Shown here: positions 42,411-49,749 of the stretch, piece by piece | Layout of the letters: the number at the start of each line of letters is the position of its first letter | Numbering within the stretch: position 1 is the stretch's first letter | Assembly (NCBI RefSeq): GCF_017876495.1 | Contig: NZ_JAGIOB010000001.1 | Location: forward strand, 186,001-250,000 | Source of the DNA: Microlunatus capsulatus | GTDB lineage: Bacteria > Actinomycetota > Actinomycetes > Propionibacteriales > Propionibacteriaceae | Length of the DNA stretch: 64,000 bases | Direction: 5' to 3' | The notes under the pieces: generated by a model | What the model was told of the DNA's origin: nothing | Seen by the model: only the letters and a program-made list of their open reading frames with translations | The model's database searches: none | Translations under genes and position numbers: made by a program

Positions 42411-44111
42411 TCAGGACCGCCCTCGGCCCTGGCCGGTGGTGCGCGCGACGAGCGCCCGCGCCCGCCGCGCGACCCGGCGGCCGAGGCCCGGTCCGGTGGG
42501 CGCGGGTTCCCCGGCGGCCGGCGCCGGTACGGAGGTGCTGCTGGGGGCGGTCTCGGCGGGGGCGGCGGCGGCCGTCCTGGCGGCGGCGGCCGCGTCGCGG
42601 GCGGCGGCCGCGGCCCGCTTCCACTCCGGAGGCTCGTGCTGACGGCCGACGGCGACGGTCAGGCCGCGGCGGCCCTGGGTGTAGTAGAGGGCGACGGGCT
42701 GCTCCCCCAGCCGGGCCGGCCGGCCGACGGCGGCGTCGTCGCCGGACCAGCGGCTCGGCAGCTCCAGCCGGACGCGTCGGCGGATGCCCAGGGCGGTGAG
42801 CTCCACGTAGAGGTCCCAGCGGCCGGGGCCGAGCGGCTGGCCGGCCTCGGCCCGCGTCAGGTCGAGCGTGGCCTCCAGCTCCCAGCGCAGGCCGTCGGCC
42901 CGGCTGGTCACGGGCAGGTCCCAGCGCTCCTGCGAGGTCCGCTCGAGCGCGTAGAGCACGAGCTTCGCCGCCGCCAGGGCGCGGTCGAGCTCCTCGGGAG
43001 CGACCTCCCCCAGCAGCGCGGTGGTCGCGGTCGGCCCGGCGTCGAGCTCGCCGTCCTCGCCGGGCACGCCGAGGGCGGCCCGGCCGTGCACGACCAGGTC
43101 GTCGTCCGACCAGGTGGCGTCGAGCAGCTCGGCGCGTCCCTGCCACCGGACCTCCTCCCGGGCCAGCTCGAGCAGCCGGTCCAGGTCGCCGGCGACGAGC
43201 GCCCGTCCGGCGGCGCGGGTCCGGAGCGGGAGCAGCTCGGCCACGCCGGGGCCGAAGTAGGCGGCGGCGGTGCGGTGGGCCGCGGTGAACAGGTCCGACA
43301 GCTCGGGGTCGGGCCGCTTGAGCAGGCTCCGCCCGGAGTGCCGCTTGACCATCTCCGTCTGCAGCCAGCGGCGGAAGATGCGGTCGCGCAGCGGGCCCGG
43401 CTCGGTGTGCGCGACGACCACGTCCAGGGCCTCGCGCAGGTTGCCGAAGTAGGCCTCCCAGTCCACCGCGTGGTACGCCGCGTTCGCGCCGTCGTCGCGC
43501 CGGATGTGGTAATAGCAGGTGTAGTCGGCGTAGACGGCGATGTCGTCCGCCAGCAGGTAGGCGGTGACGACGAAGAGGTGGTCCTCCAGTCGGCGCCGGC
43601 CCTCGGGGAAGCGCAGCCCGTGCTCGTCCAGGAAGGCCCGGCGGAAGAGCTTGTGCGGGGTGAGGCTGTCCATGATCGTCGAGTCGGCCAGGCTGACGTG
43701 CGGCCGGGTCCGGGCGAAGAGGTTGTGCGGGACGGCGCGGTTGATGCCGGACATCTTGCCGATCAGGACGTCGGACCCGTTCGCGACGGCGTAGTCGTAC
43801 ATCCGCTCCAGCGCCTCGTCGCCCAGCCAGTCGTCGTGGTCGCAGAAGAAGACGTACTCCCCGCGGGCGGCGTCGATGCCGACGTTGCGCGGCTTGCCGG
43901 GCCAGCCGGAGTTCTCCTGGTGGATGACGTGCAGGTGGGGGTGCTCCGCGGCGACCCGGTCGAGCAGGGCCGGGGTGTCGTCGGTGGAGCCGTCGTCGAC
44001 GAAGATCGCCTCGAACTGGTCCACCGGCAGGGTCTGCGCGAGCAGCCCGTCGATGCAGGCCTGGACGTAGGGGCCCGGGTTGTAGACGGGGACGATGACG
44101 CTGACCTTCAC
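42411..44111 (-). CDS. GT2 family glycosyltransferase with C-terminal beta domain
   Basis: About 566 residues. The N-terminal GT-A domain has VSVIVPVYN, FVDDGSTDDT, NSGWPGKPRNVGIDAARGEYVFFCDHDD (DHD as DXD) and RLEDHLFV, of the kind found beside teichoic-acid polymerases. A helical middle (about 215-330) and a beta-rich C-terminal domain precede an Ala/Pro tail and a basic end. I use the GTG at 44111: a TAGAGT box (44119-44124, complement) sits exactly 7 nt upstream, giving a leaderless start. A GTG at 44120 would overlap that box. It probably glycosylates the polymer or its linker; donor and acceptor unknown. Confidence 0.88.
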   Translation of the reverse strand: MKVSVIVPVYNPGPYVQACIDGLLAQTLPVDQFEAIFVDDGSTDDTPALLDRVAAEHPHLHVIHQENSGWPGKPRNVGIDAARGEYVFFCDHDDWLGDEALERMYDYAVANGSDVLIGKMSGINRAVPHNLFARTRPHVSLADSTIMDSLTPHKLFRRAFLDEHGLRFPEGRRRLEDHLFVVTAYLLADDIAVYADYTCYYHIRRDDGANAAYHAVDWEAYFGNLREALDVVVAHTEPGPLRDRIFRRWLQTEMVKRHSGRSLLKRPDPELSDLFTAAHRTAAAYFGPGVAELLPLRTRAAGRALVAGDLDRLLELAREEVRWQGRAELLDATWSDDDLVVHGRAALGVPGEDGELDAGPTATTALLGEVAPEELDRALAAAKLVLYALERTSQERWDLPVTSRADGLRWELEATLDLTRAEAGQPLGPGRWDLYVELTALGIRRRVRLELPSRWSGDDAAVGRPARLGEQPVALYYTQGRRGLTVAVGRQHEPPEWKRAAAAARDAAAAARTAAAAPAETAPSSTSVPAPAAGEPAPTGPGLGRRVARRARALVARTTGQGRGRS

Positions 44112-44129
44112 CGCAGCCACTCTAGGACG

Positions 44130-45761
44130 TCAGCCCGCTCCGGCCCCGGACGTCGGCCGGGTCGGGCCGTGCTCAGCGGCCGAGCAGGCGGCGGCGCGGG
44201 TGACCGCGCCCTCGGCCGTCGTCCTCGCGCTGAGGTTGCCGAGCTGGGTCACGTAGAGCGCCGGTGCCCCGCGCCGGCGCGGGGGAAGCCCGTCGGCCGG
44301 CGCGGCCAGCCGTCGGGCGACCCGCCGCCCCAGGCCGTCGAGCTCGGCGCTGAGGTCCACCACCGCCTTGCCGGCGGGGCCGGGCAGCGCGGCCAGCTCG
44401 GCCGCCTCCACCCGCCCGTCGCCGGTGAGGACCAGCCGCGCGCTACCGTCGCCGCCGTCCTCGCCGTCCAGCGGGACGATCCGGTACCGCGCCGGCACGC
44501 AGACCGAGTGGTCCTCCGGGGCCCCGCGCCGGCGCAGCAGGAGGTGCAGGCGGGCCTCCGCGAGGTCGGCGGTCACGTCGAGGACCGGGCGCGGGAGCGG
44601 CCCGAGGTCGACCGGCGGCACCCAGAGCACGGCGTCGCCGTCGCGGCGGAAGCGCACCGGGCTGCCGTCGCGGTAGCGGAGCTCGAGCTCGAGGCCGACG
44701 ACGGCGGCCGTCCCGTCGAGCGCGACGTCCGCCGGGCGCCACGACCCCGTCAGCCCGTTCTCGGCCCGGGCGAGCGCGACGAGGTCGTCCAGGCGGTCCT
44801 GCTCGACGAGGAGCCGGCGGACCCGCATCGGGAACTCCAGGTGGGCCGTCACCCCGGGGGTGAACCGGGCCGCCGTGAGCGCCTTGACCTCCTGGAAGAT
44901 CTGCTCGCGGCGGGCGGGTGCGTAGCCGAGCACCGCGCGCCCCGACAGGTGGGCCAGCACCTTCTTGCCCAGCCAGTAGGCCTTGAGGCGGTCGCGCCGC
45001 GGTCCGGGCTCGGTGTGCTGGTCGACGACGTCCAGGACGGTGCCCAGCGCCACCGTGAAGTACTCGTGCGGGTCGAAGCGCTCCGAGGAGGCGTTCGCGA
45101 CCCCCTCGCGCTTGGTCCAGTGGTAGTAGGCGTAGTCGCCGTAGATCGAGATCCGCTCGGCGGCGAAGAACACCCGCGCGTTGAACTGGTGGTCCTCCAG
45201 CCGCACCTTGCCGCTGGGGAACCGGATGCCCTCGCGGTCCAGCAGCGCCCGCCGGTAGACCTTGTGCGGGGTGAGCAGCTGCACCACCGGGTCCTCGTCC
45301 AGCCGGGCGTCGGGGATCGTGCGCCGGAAGACGAAGCGGCCGATCGTGCGGCCGACCCCCACCTCGCGCGCGATGACGACGTCGCTGGCGTGCTGCACGG
45401 CGAAGGCGTGCACCAGCGCGAGCCCGTGCTCGCCGAGGTAGTCGTCGTGGTCGAGGAAGGCGACGTACTCCCCCCGGGCCAGCTCGAGCCCGACGTTGCG
45501 CGGGGTGCCCGGCCAGCCGGAGTTCGGGATGTGGCGCACCACGACGTTCGACCGCTCGGCGGCGAGGGCGTCCAGCCGCTCCGCCGTGCCGTCGGTCGAG
45601 CCGTCGTCGACCAGGAGCACCTCGAAGTCCGAGGCCGGCATGCTCTGCGCGTCCAGCGACCGCACGAGGTCCTCGATGACCGGACCGGTGTTGTAGACCG
45701 GCACGATCACGCTCATCTTCAGCGGTGGGGCCTTCGGCCGCCGCTTCCACCACGTCCTCAC
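44130..45761 (-). CDS. GT2 family glycosyltransferase, second copy
   Basis: About 543 residues, same architecture as the previous enzyme: VSVIVPVYNTGPVIEDLV, LLVDDGSTDGT, NSGWPGTPRNVGLELARGEYVAFLDHDDYL and RLEDHQFN in the GT-A domain, then a helical middle and a beta-rich C-terminal domain. The GTG at 45761 adds a short basic stretch (RTWWKRRPKAP); an ATG at 45716 is an alternative. It starts 20 nt after the methyltransferase stop and ends 18 nt before the next GT2, forming a likely operon. The two GT2 proteins are paralogues and may add different sugars. Confidence 0.88.
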   Translation of the reverse strand: MRTWWKRRPKAPPLKMSVIVPVYNTGPVIEDLVRSLDAQSMPASDFEVLLVDDGSTDGTAERLDALAAERSNVVVRHIPNSGWPGTPRNVGLELARGEYVAFLDHDDYLGEHGLALVHAFAVQHASDVVIAREVGVGRTIGRFVFRRTIPDARLDEDPVVQLLTPHKVYRRALLDREGIRFPSGKVRLEDHQFNARVFFAAERISIYGDYAYYHWTKREGVANASSERFDPHEYFTVALGTVLDVVDQHTEPGPRRDRLKAYWLGKKVLAHLSGRAVLGYAPARREQIFQEVKALTAARFTPGVTAHLEFPMRVRRLLVEQDRLDDLVALARAENGLTGSWRPADVALDGTAAVVGLELELRYRDGSPVRFRRDGDAVLWVPPVDLGPLPRPVLDVTADLAEARLHLLLRRRGAPEDHSVCVPARYRIVPLDGEDGGDGSARLVLTGDGRVEAAELAALPGPAGKAVVDLSAELDGLGRRVARRLAAPADGLPPRRRGAPALYVTQLGNLSARTTAEGAVTRAAACSAAEHGPTRPTSGAGAG

Positions 45762-45781
45762 CCGAGAGGCCCGGCGCGCGC

Positions 45782-46540
45782 TCAGGCGGGGACCGCGACG
45801 AAACCGGGCCCGAACCGGCGGCTCACCAGCTCGCGCAGCTCCGGGGCGAGCGCCGCCGCGGTGACGTCGGCCGGCTGCCCCGCGAGCAGCTCGACGACCC
45901 CGGCCTCCAGGAAGCGGTGCGGGGCGACGACGCTCAGCCGGTCGAGGATCTCCCGCGGCACGGGCTGGGGGTCGGGCCGGCGGAACTCGGCGAGGATCTC
46001 CTCGAAGTGGTCGACCAGGACCGTGTTCTGCGGGTCGAGCCCGACGACGGCCAGCAGCCCGGTCGGCTTCGTGTCCAGCGGCAGGACGAGCAGGTCCGGG
46101 CGGTAGCGCTCGAGGACCTGCAGGACGCCGAAGACGTCGCCGGTCCACTGGTGGGTGTGGCGCTCGCGGGCCGCCTCGGGCACGTCGCGCGGCAGCACGT
46201 CGTCGAAGACGATCATCCCGCGGGCCGCGGAGTGCCGCTCGGCGAAGATGAAGTCGCGCAGCGCGAACTCGAACAGGTGCAGCCCGTCGATGAAGCTCAG
46301 CTCGAACGGCTGGCCGCCGGTGGGCGCGAGCGGGTCGGGCCGGCTGAAGTACTCGTCGCTCGTCGTCCGGAACAGCGCGACGTCCCCGTCCAGCTCGGCG
46401 TGGATCGCGAAGGCCGGGTCGATGCCCACCGCGCGGCCACGGGCCAGCGCCAGGCTCCCGCCGTTGCGGACGCCGATCTCGAGGTAGGCGGCCGGGCGGA
46501 GCCGCTCGTGCACCGTCGCGAGGAAGTCGAGGTAGAGCAT
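45782..46540 (-). CDS. Class I SAM-dependent methyltransferase
   Basis: A 252-residue protein. A Rossmann-like SAM-binding motif YLEIGVRNGGSLALA is near residue 20, followed by acidic loop GIDPAF, SFIDGLHLFEFALRDF and IVFDDVLPRDVPEA. This pattern matches class I methyltransferases in polysaccharide clusters (Methyltransf_24-like). It would methylate a sugar or polyol of the polymer. ATG start with TACAGT (complement of 46546-46551) 5 nt upstream, consistent with a leaderless transcript. Divergent from the GT2-like gene across 112 bp. Confidence 0.8.
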   Translation of the reverse strand: MLYLDFLATVHERLRPAAYLEIGVRNGGSLALARGRAVGIDPAFAIHAELDGDVALFRTTSDEYFSRPDPLAPTGGQPFELSFIDGLHLFEFALRDFIFAERHSAARGMIVFDDVLPRDVPEAARERHTHQWTGDVFGVLQVLERYRPDLLVLPLDTKPTGLLAVVGLDPQNTVLVDHFEEILAEFRRPDPQPVPREILDRLSVVAPHRFLEAGVVELLAGQPADVTAAALAPELRELVSRRFGPGFVAVPA

Positions 46541-46602
46541 GGCTCACTGTAACGGCCGCGGCGTGGCCGGCCGAGGACCGCCGCCGCACCCGGGCGGGCC
46601 GC

Positions 46603-46608
46603 TATCCT
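46603..46608 (+). promoter_or_regulatory. Candidate -10 box of the plus-strand glycopolymer genes
   Basis: TATCCT matches TANNNT and lies about 45 nt upstream of the ATG at 46653, which has its own GGAGGAGGG ribosome-binding site. The divergent methyltransferase -10 (ACTGTA on plus, 46546-46551) is about 50 nt away. Confidence 0.4.
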
Positions 46609-46652
46609 GCGACGGCCAGGGCCCGATCCCCGGGTCCGGAGGAGGGTGGACG

Positions 46653-48161
46653 ATGTCGCCGGAGCTGACCGTGGTCGTGGACACCGCCGAGGGCGACGGC
46701 CTCCCCGAGCTCCTCCGCTCGGTCGACGAGTCGACCCTGCACCCCGACCGCTTCGAGCTGCTGCTGCTCACCTCGGCCGCCGCGCCCGAGGTCACCGACT
46801 GGCCGCGGTTCGCCGGCCGCCGCCCCAACGTCCACCTCGTGGCCGAGGACCAGAGCTGGTCCGAGCAGGCCCGCGGCACCTTCGTGCTCCACCTGCGGGC
46901 CGGGCAGCGGCTGTTCCCCGAGGCCCTGGAGCGGCTGCTGGAGACGGCCGACGTCGCCGCCCTCGACGCCGTCGTCGGCCGGGAGGTGGTGCCCGGCGGA
47001 CCTGTCGACCCCCGGCTGCTCGTGGACACGACCGAGCCGGCCGGCGACGCCGAGGAGCTCCTGGCCGGGCCCGTCGTCCTGCGGCGGCGCGAGCCCGGGA
47101 CGCAGGACGGGACGTCCGTCCGCGTGGGCGTGGTGGGGGTCTACCCGGCCACCCTCCGCACCGCGGACGAGGCGCCGGCCGACGCCCTGCCGTCGGCGCC
47201 CGCCGTCGACGACCCGGAGATCGCCTGGGAGGGCGCCTCGGTCCGGCTCCGGCTCGCCGGGCGTTCGCCCGCGGGGACCGAGCCCCGGCCCGTGCTCCTG
47301 GTCCGGGAGCTGACCTCCGGGCTCGCCTTCCCGGTTCCCCTCACCACCTCCGCCCGGCCGGGCGCCGAGGACGAGGTCGCGTGGACCGCCGAGGGCGCGC
47401 TGGACCTCCGCACCGCCGCGGCGGGCGCGCCCCTCCCGTCCGGGGAGTGGCAGCTCGAGGTCGCGGTCCCGGCGTCGGGTCCCGCGCAGCCGCTCCCCCT
47501 CCCGGAGGTGGCGCTCCCCGTGGCCCTGGTCGACGACCGGGTCGTGGTGACGGCCGGCCCGGGTCTGGTGCTCGACATCGGCCCGACGGCCCGCGGCTGC
47601 CCCGCGTTCCCCGCGCCCGGGGCGGCCACCGTCACCGAGTCCGCGGCCGGCTGCCGGCTGGAGCTGCGGCTGACGGGCTGGCACGTGGCCGGCGACCAGG
47701 GCGTCCCGGCCCGGATCGCCGTCGACCGCCTCCGCCTGCCCGCCCGCGTCGTCGCGCGCGACGGCGAGGCCGTGCTGACCGCCTTCATCAGCGGCCTGGC
47801 CGGCACCTACCCGCTCTCCCTGCAGCTGGGCCGGGCGCCGCTGCAGCCGACCGGGCTCGCGGTGGTGATGGCCGGTGACGGCGGCGTCACCGTCACGACG
47901 GCCCCGGAGCGGCCCGCCCCGGTCGTGAAGCCCGTCGTGCCGAAGCCGGTCGCCGCCCCCAGGACTGCCGCGAAGAAGCCGGCGACCGGCGCTGCCCCGA
48001 AGAAGAAGAAGAAGAAGAAGGTCCCGGTGCCCGCCAGCGGTCCGGTCGCGCGGGTCCGACGGGCGGTGCCGCGCTCCTGGGAGCCGCAGGTCGAGCGGCT
48101 GGCGCAGGTCCCCGCGCTGCGCACGGCCTACCGGCGTCTCACCGGTCTCGCGCGTCGCTGA
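46653..48161 (+). CDS. GT2-like protein lacking visible catalytic motifs, with polylysine tract
   Basis: A 502-residue protein. The N-terminal 150 residues keep the GT-A layout of the neighbouring GT2 enzymes (LTVVVDTAEGDGLPELLRSVDESTLHPDRFELLLLT, then RAGQRLFPEALERLL). However, the DDGS and DXD signatures are missing. The middle is beta-rich, resembling the C-terminal domain of the GT2 paralogues. The C-terminus carries seven consecutive Lys codons (AAG, 48000-48020), a Pro/Ala linker and a basic helix (RVRRAVPRSWEPQVERL). It may be a non-catalytic scaffold or a diverged transferase. ATG with a good GGAGG site. Confidence 0.7.
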   Translation: MSPELTVVVDTAEGDGLPELLRSVDESTLHPDRFELLLLTSAAAPEVTDWPRFAGRRPNVHLVAEDQSWSEQARGTFVLHLRAGQRLFPEALERLLETADVAALDAVVGREVVPGGPVDPRLLVDTTEPAGDAEELLAGPVVLRRREPGTQDGTSVRVGVVGVYPATLRTADEAPADALPSAPAVDDPEIAWEGASVRLRLAGRSPAGTEPRPVLLVRELTSGLAFPVPLTTSARPGAEDEVAWTAEGALDLRTAAAGAPLPSGEWQLEVAVPASGPAQPLPLPEVALPVALVDDRVVVTAGPGLVLDIGPTARGCPAFPAPGAATVTESAAGCRLELRLTGWHVAGDQGVPARIAVDRLRLPARVVARDGEAVLTAFISGLAGTYPLSLQLGRAPLQPTGLAVVMAGDGGVTVTTAPERPAPVVKPVVPKPVAAPRTAAKKPATGAAPKKKKKKKVPVPASGPVARVRRAVPRSWEPQVERLAQVPALRTAYRRLTGLARR

Positions 48162-48211
48162 GCCCCGGCCGGGAGCCGGTGTCGGACCGGCTCCCCGACG
48201 GCGCTCCAGGC

Positions 48212-48224
48212 TAGGGTCAGTCCG
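48212..48224 (+). promoter_or_regulatory. Leaderless-type -10 element of the CDP-ribitol gene
   Basis: TAGGGT (48212-48217) followed by 7 nt and the GTG start; no ribosome-binding site present. Confidence 0.5.
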
Positions 48225-49634
48225 GTGACTCCTCTACGCAACGTCGCGGTCGTGCTGGCCGGCGGGACGGGCACCCGGGTCGGGCTCAGCATCCCCAAGC
48301 AGCTCATCAAGATCGCGGGCAAGCCGATCATCGAGCACACGATCGCGGCCATGCAGCAGTCCCCGCTGGTCGACGAGATCCTCGTCCTGATGGCGCCCGG
48401 CTACCTCGACGAGGTGCGGGCCATCGTCCGCGGCGGCGGCTACGACAAGGTCAGCCAGATCCTCGAGGGGGCCGGCACCCGCAACGACACGACGGCGACG
48501 GCCCTCGCCGCGCTCGGGGACCAGGAGTGCAACGTGCTCCTGCACGACGCCGTGCGCCCGCTGGTCTCCCAGACGATCATCGCCGCCAACGTCGAGGCGC
48601 TGCAGCACCACCGGGCCGTCGACACCGCCATCCCCTCGGCCGACACCGTCATCCAGGTCGGCGCGGCCTCGGAGACGATCGCCGACGTGCTCCCCCGCCA
48701 CCTGCTGCGCCGCGGCCAGACCCCGCAGTCGTTCCGGCTCTCCACCATCCGCGAGGCCTACGCGGTCGCCGCGCAGGACCCGGACTTCACCGCCACCGAC
48801 GACTGCACCGTCGTGCTGCGCTACCTGCCCGACGTCGACATCGCCGTCGTCCCCGGGCACGAGCGGAACATGAAGGTGACCGAGCCGATCGACGTCTACA
48901 TCGCCGACAAGCTGTTCCAGCTCACCTCGGCCGACATCCCGGCCGCGCTGACCGACGAGCAGTACCGCGCCGGCCTGGAGGGCCGCACGCTCGTCGTCTT
49001 CGGCGGCTCCTACGGCATCGGCGCCGACATCGCCGCCCTCGCCGCCTCCTACGGGGCCGACGTGCGGACGTTCTCCCGCTCCAGCACCGGCACCCACGTC
49101 GAGCGCCGGTCCGAGGTGGCCGCCGTCGCCGCGGAGGTGCTCGCCGACACGGGCCGCATCGACTTCGTCGTCAACACCGCCGGGGTGCTGCCGCGCGGGG
49201 AGCTGACCGAGACCAGCGAGGAGACGATCTACGCCTCCACCGACGTCAACTACCTGGCGCCGATCTTCATCGCCCAGGAGTTCCAGCCGCACCTCGCGGC
49301 CAGCAGCGGCTCCCTGCTGCTGTTCACCTCGTCCTCCTACACCCGCGGCCGCTCCGGCTACTCGCTGTACTCCTCGGCGAAGGCCGCGGTGGTCAACCTC
49401 ACCCAGGCGCTGGCCGACGAGTGGGCCGGCAGCGGCATCCGGGTGAACTGCATCAACCCCGAGCGAACGTCGACGCCGATGCGGACCAAGGCGTTCGGGG
49501 AGGAGCCGGCGGGGACGCTGCTGACCTCCGAGGCCGTCGCGCGCCAGTCCCTCGACGTGCTGCTGTCCGGCCAGACCGGCCACGTCATCGACATCCGCCG
49601 CGAGGACGGGCCCGCCGCCATCGCCAACGGCTGA
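48225..49634 (+). CDS. Bifunctional cytidylyltransferase/SDR reductase, probable CDP-ribitol synthase
   Basis: A 469-residue fusion. Residues 1-235 are an IspD/TarI-type cytidylyltransferase (VVLAGGTGTRVGLSIPKQ, LLHDAVRPLV, ATDDCTVV). Residues 248-465 are a short-chain dehydrogenase (FGGSYGIGADIA, NTAGVLP, YSLYSSAK). The same domain order occurs in Haemophilus Bcs1/Acs1, which reduces ribulose-5-phosphate and activates ribitol-5-phosphate to CDP-ribitol. That gives the donor for the giant phosphotransferases. GTG start, leaderless: TAGGGT (48212-48217) ends 7 nt before it. It lies downstream of the GT2-like gene and has its own promoter. Confidence 0.88.
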   Translation: MTPLRNVAVVLAGGTGTRVGLSIPKQLIKIAGKPIIEHTIAAMQQSPLVDEILVLMAPGYLDEVRAIVRGGGYDKVSQILEGAGTRNDTTATALAALGDQECNVLLHDAVRPLVSQTIIAANVEALQHHRAVDTAIPSADTVIQVGAASETIADVLPRHLLRRGQTPQSFRLSTIREAYAVAAQDPDFTATDDCTVVLRYLPDVDIAVVPGHERNMKVTEPIDVYIADKLFQLTSADIPAALTDEQYRAGLEGRTLVVFGGSYGIGADIAALAASYGADVRTFSRSSTGTHVERRSEVAAVAAEVLADTGRIDFVVNTAGVLPRGELTETSEETIYASTDVNYLAPIFIAQEFQPHLAASSGSLLLFTSSSYTRGRSGYSLYSSAKAAVVNLTQALADEWAGSGIRVNCINPERTSTPMRTKAFGEEPAGTLLTSEAVARQSLDVLLSGQTGHVIDIRREDGPAAIANG

Positions 49635-49749
49635 GCGGGTCGCCGCCCCCGCCCCCGAGCGGCTGACGTGGCGTCCTGCGTGTCCCCGGGCGGGCCCGGC
49701 GCCCACCGCCCTACAGTGCGAGCACACCACGAGGACGAGGAGTCCCTGC

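Noticed and set aside
38964-46106. A 2380-codon open frame on the plus strand across the glycopolymer genes
   Set aside because: It is antisense to five well-supported minus-strand genes and its translation is low-complexity (Arg/Gly/Asp/His-rich), the usual shadow of GC-rich coding DNA.
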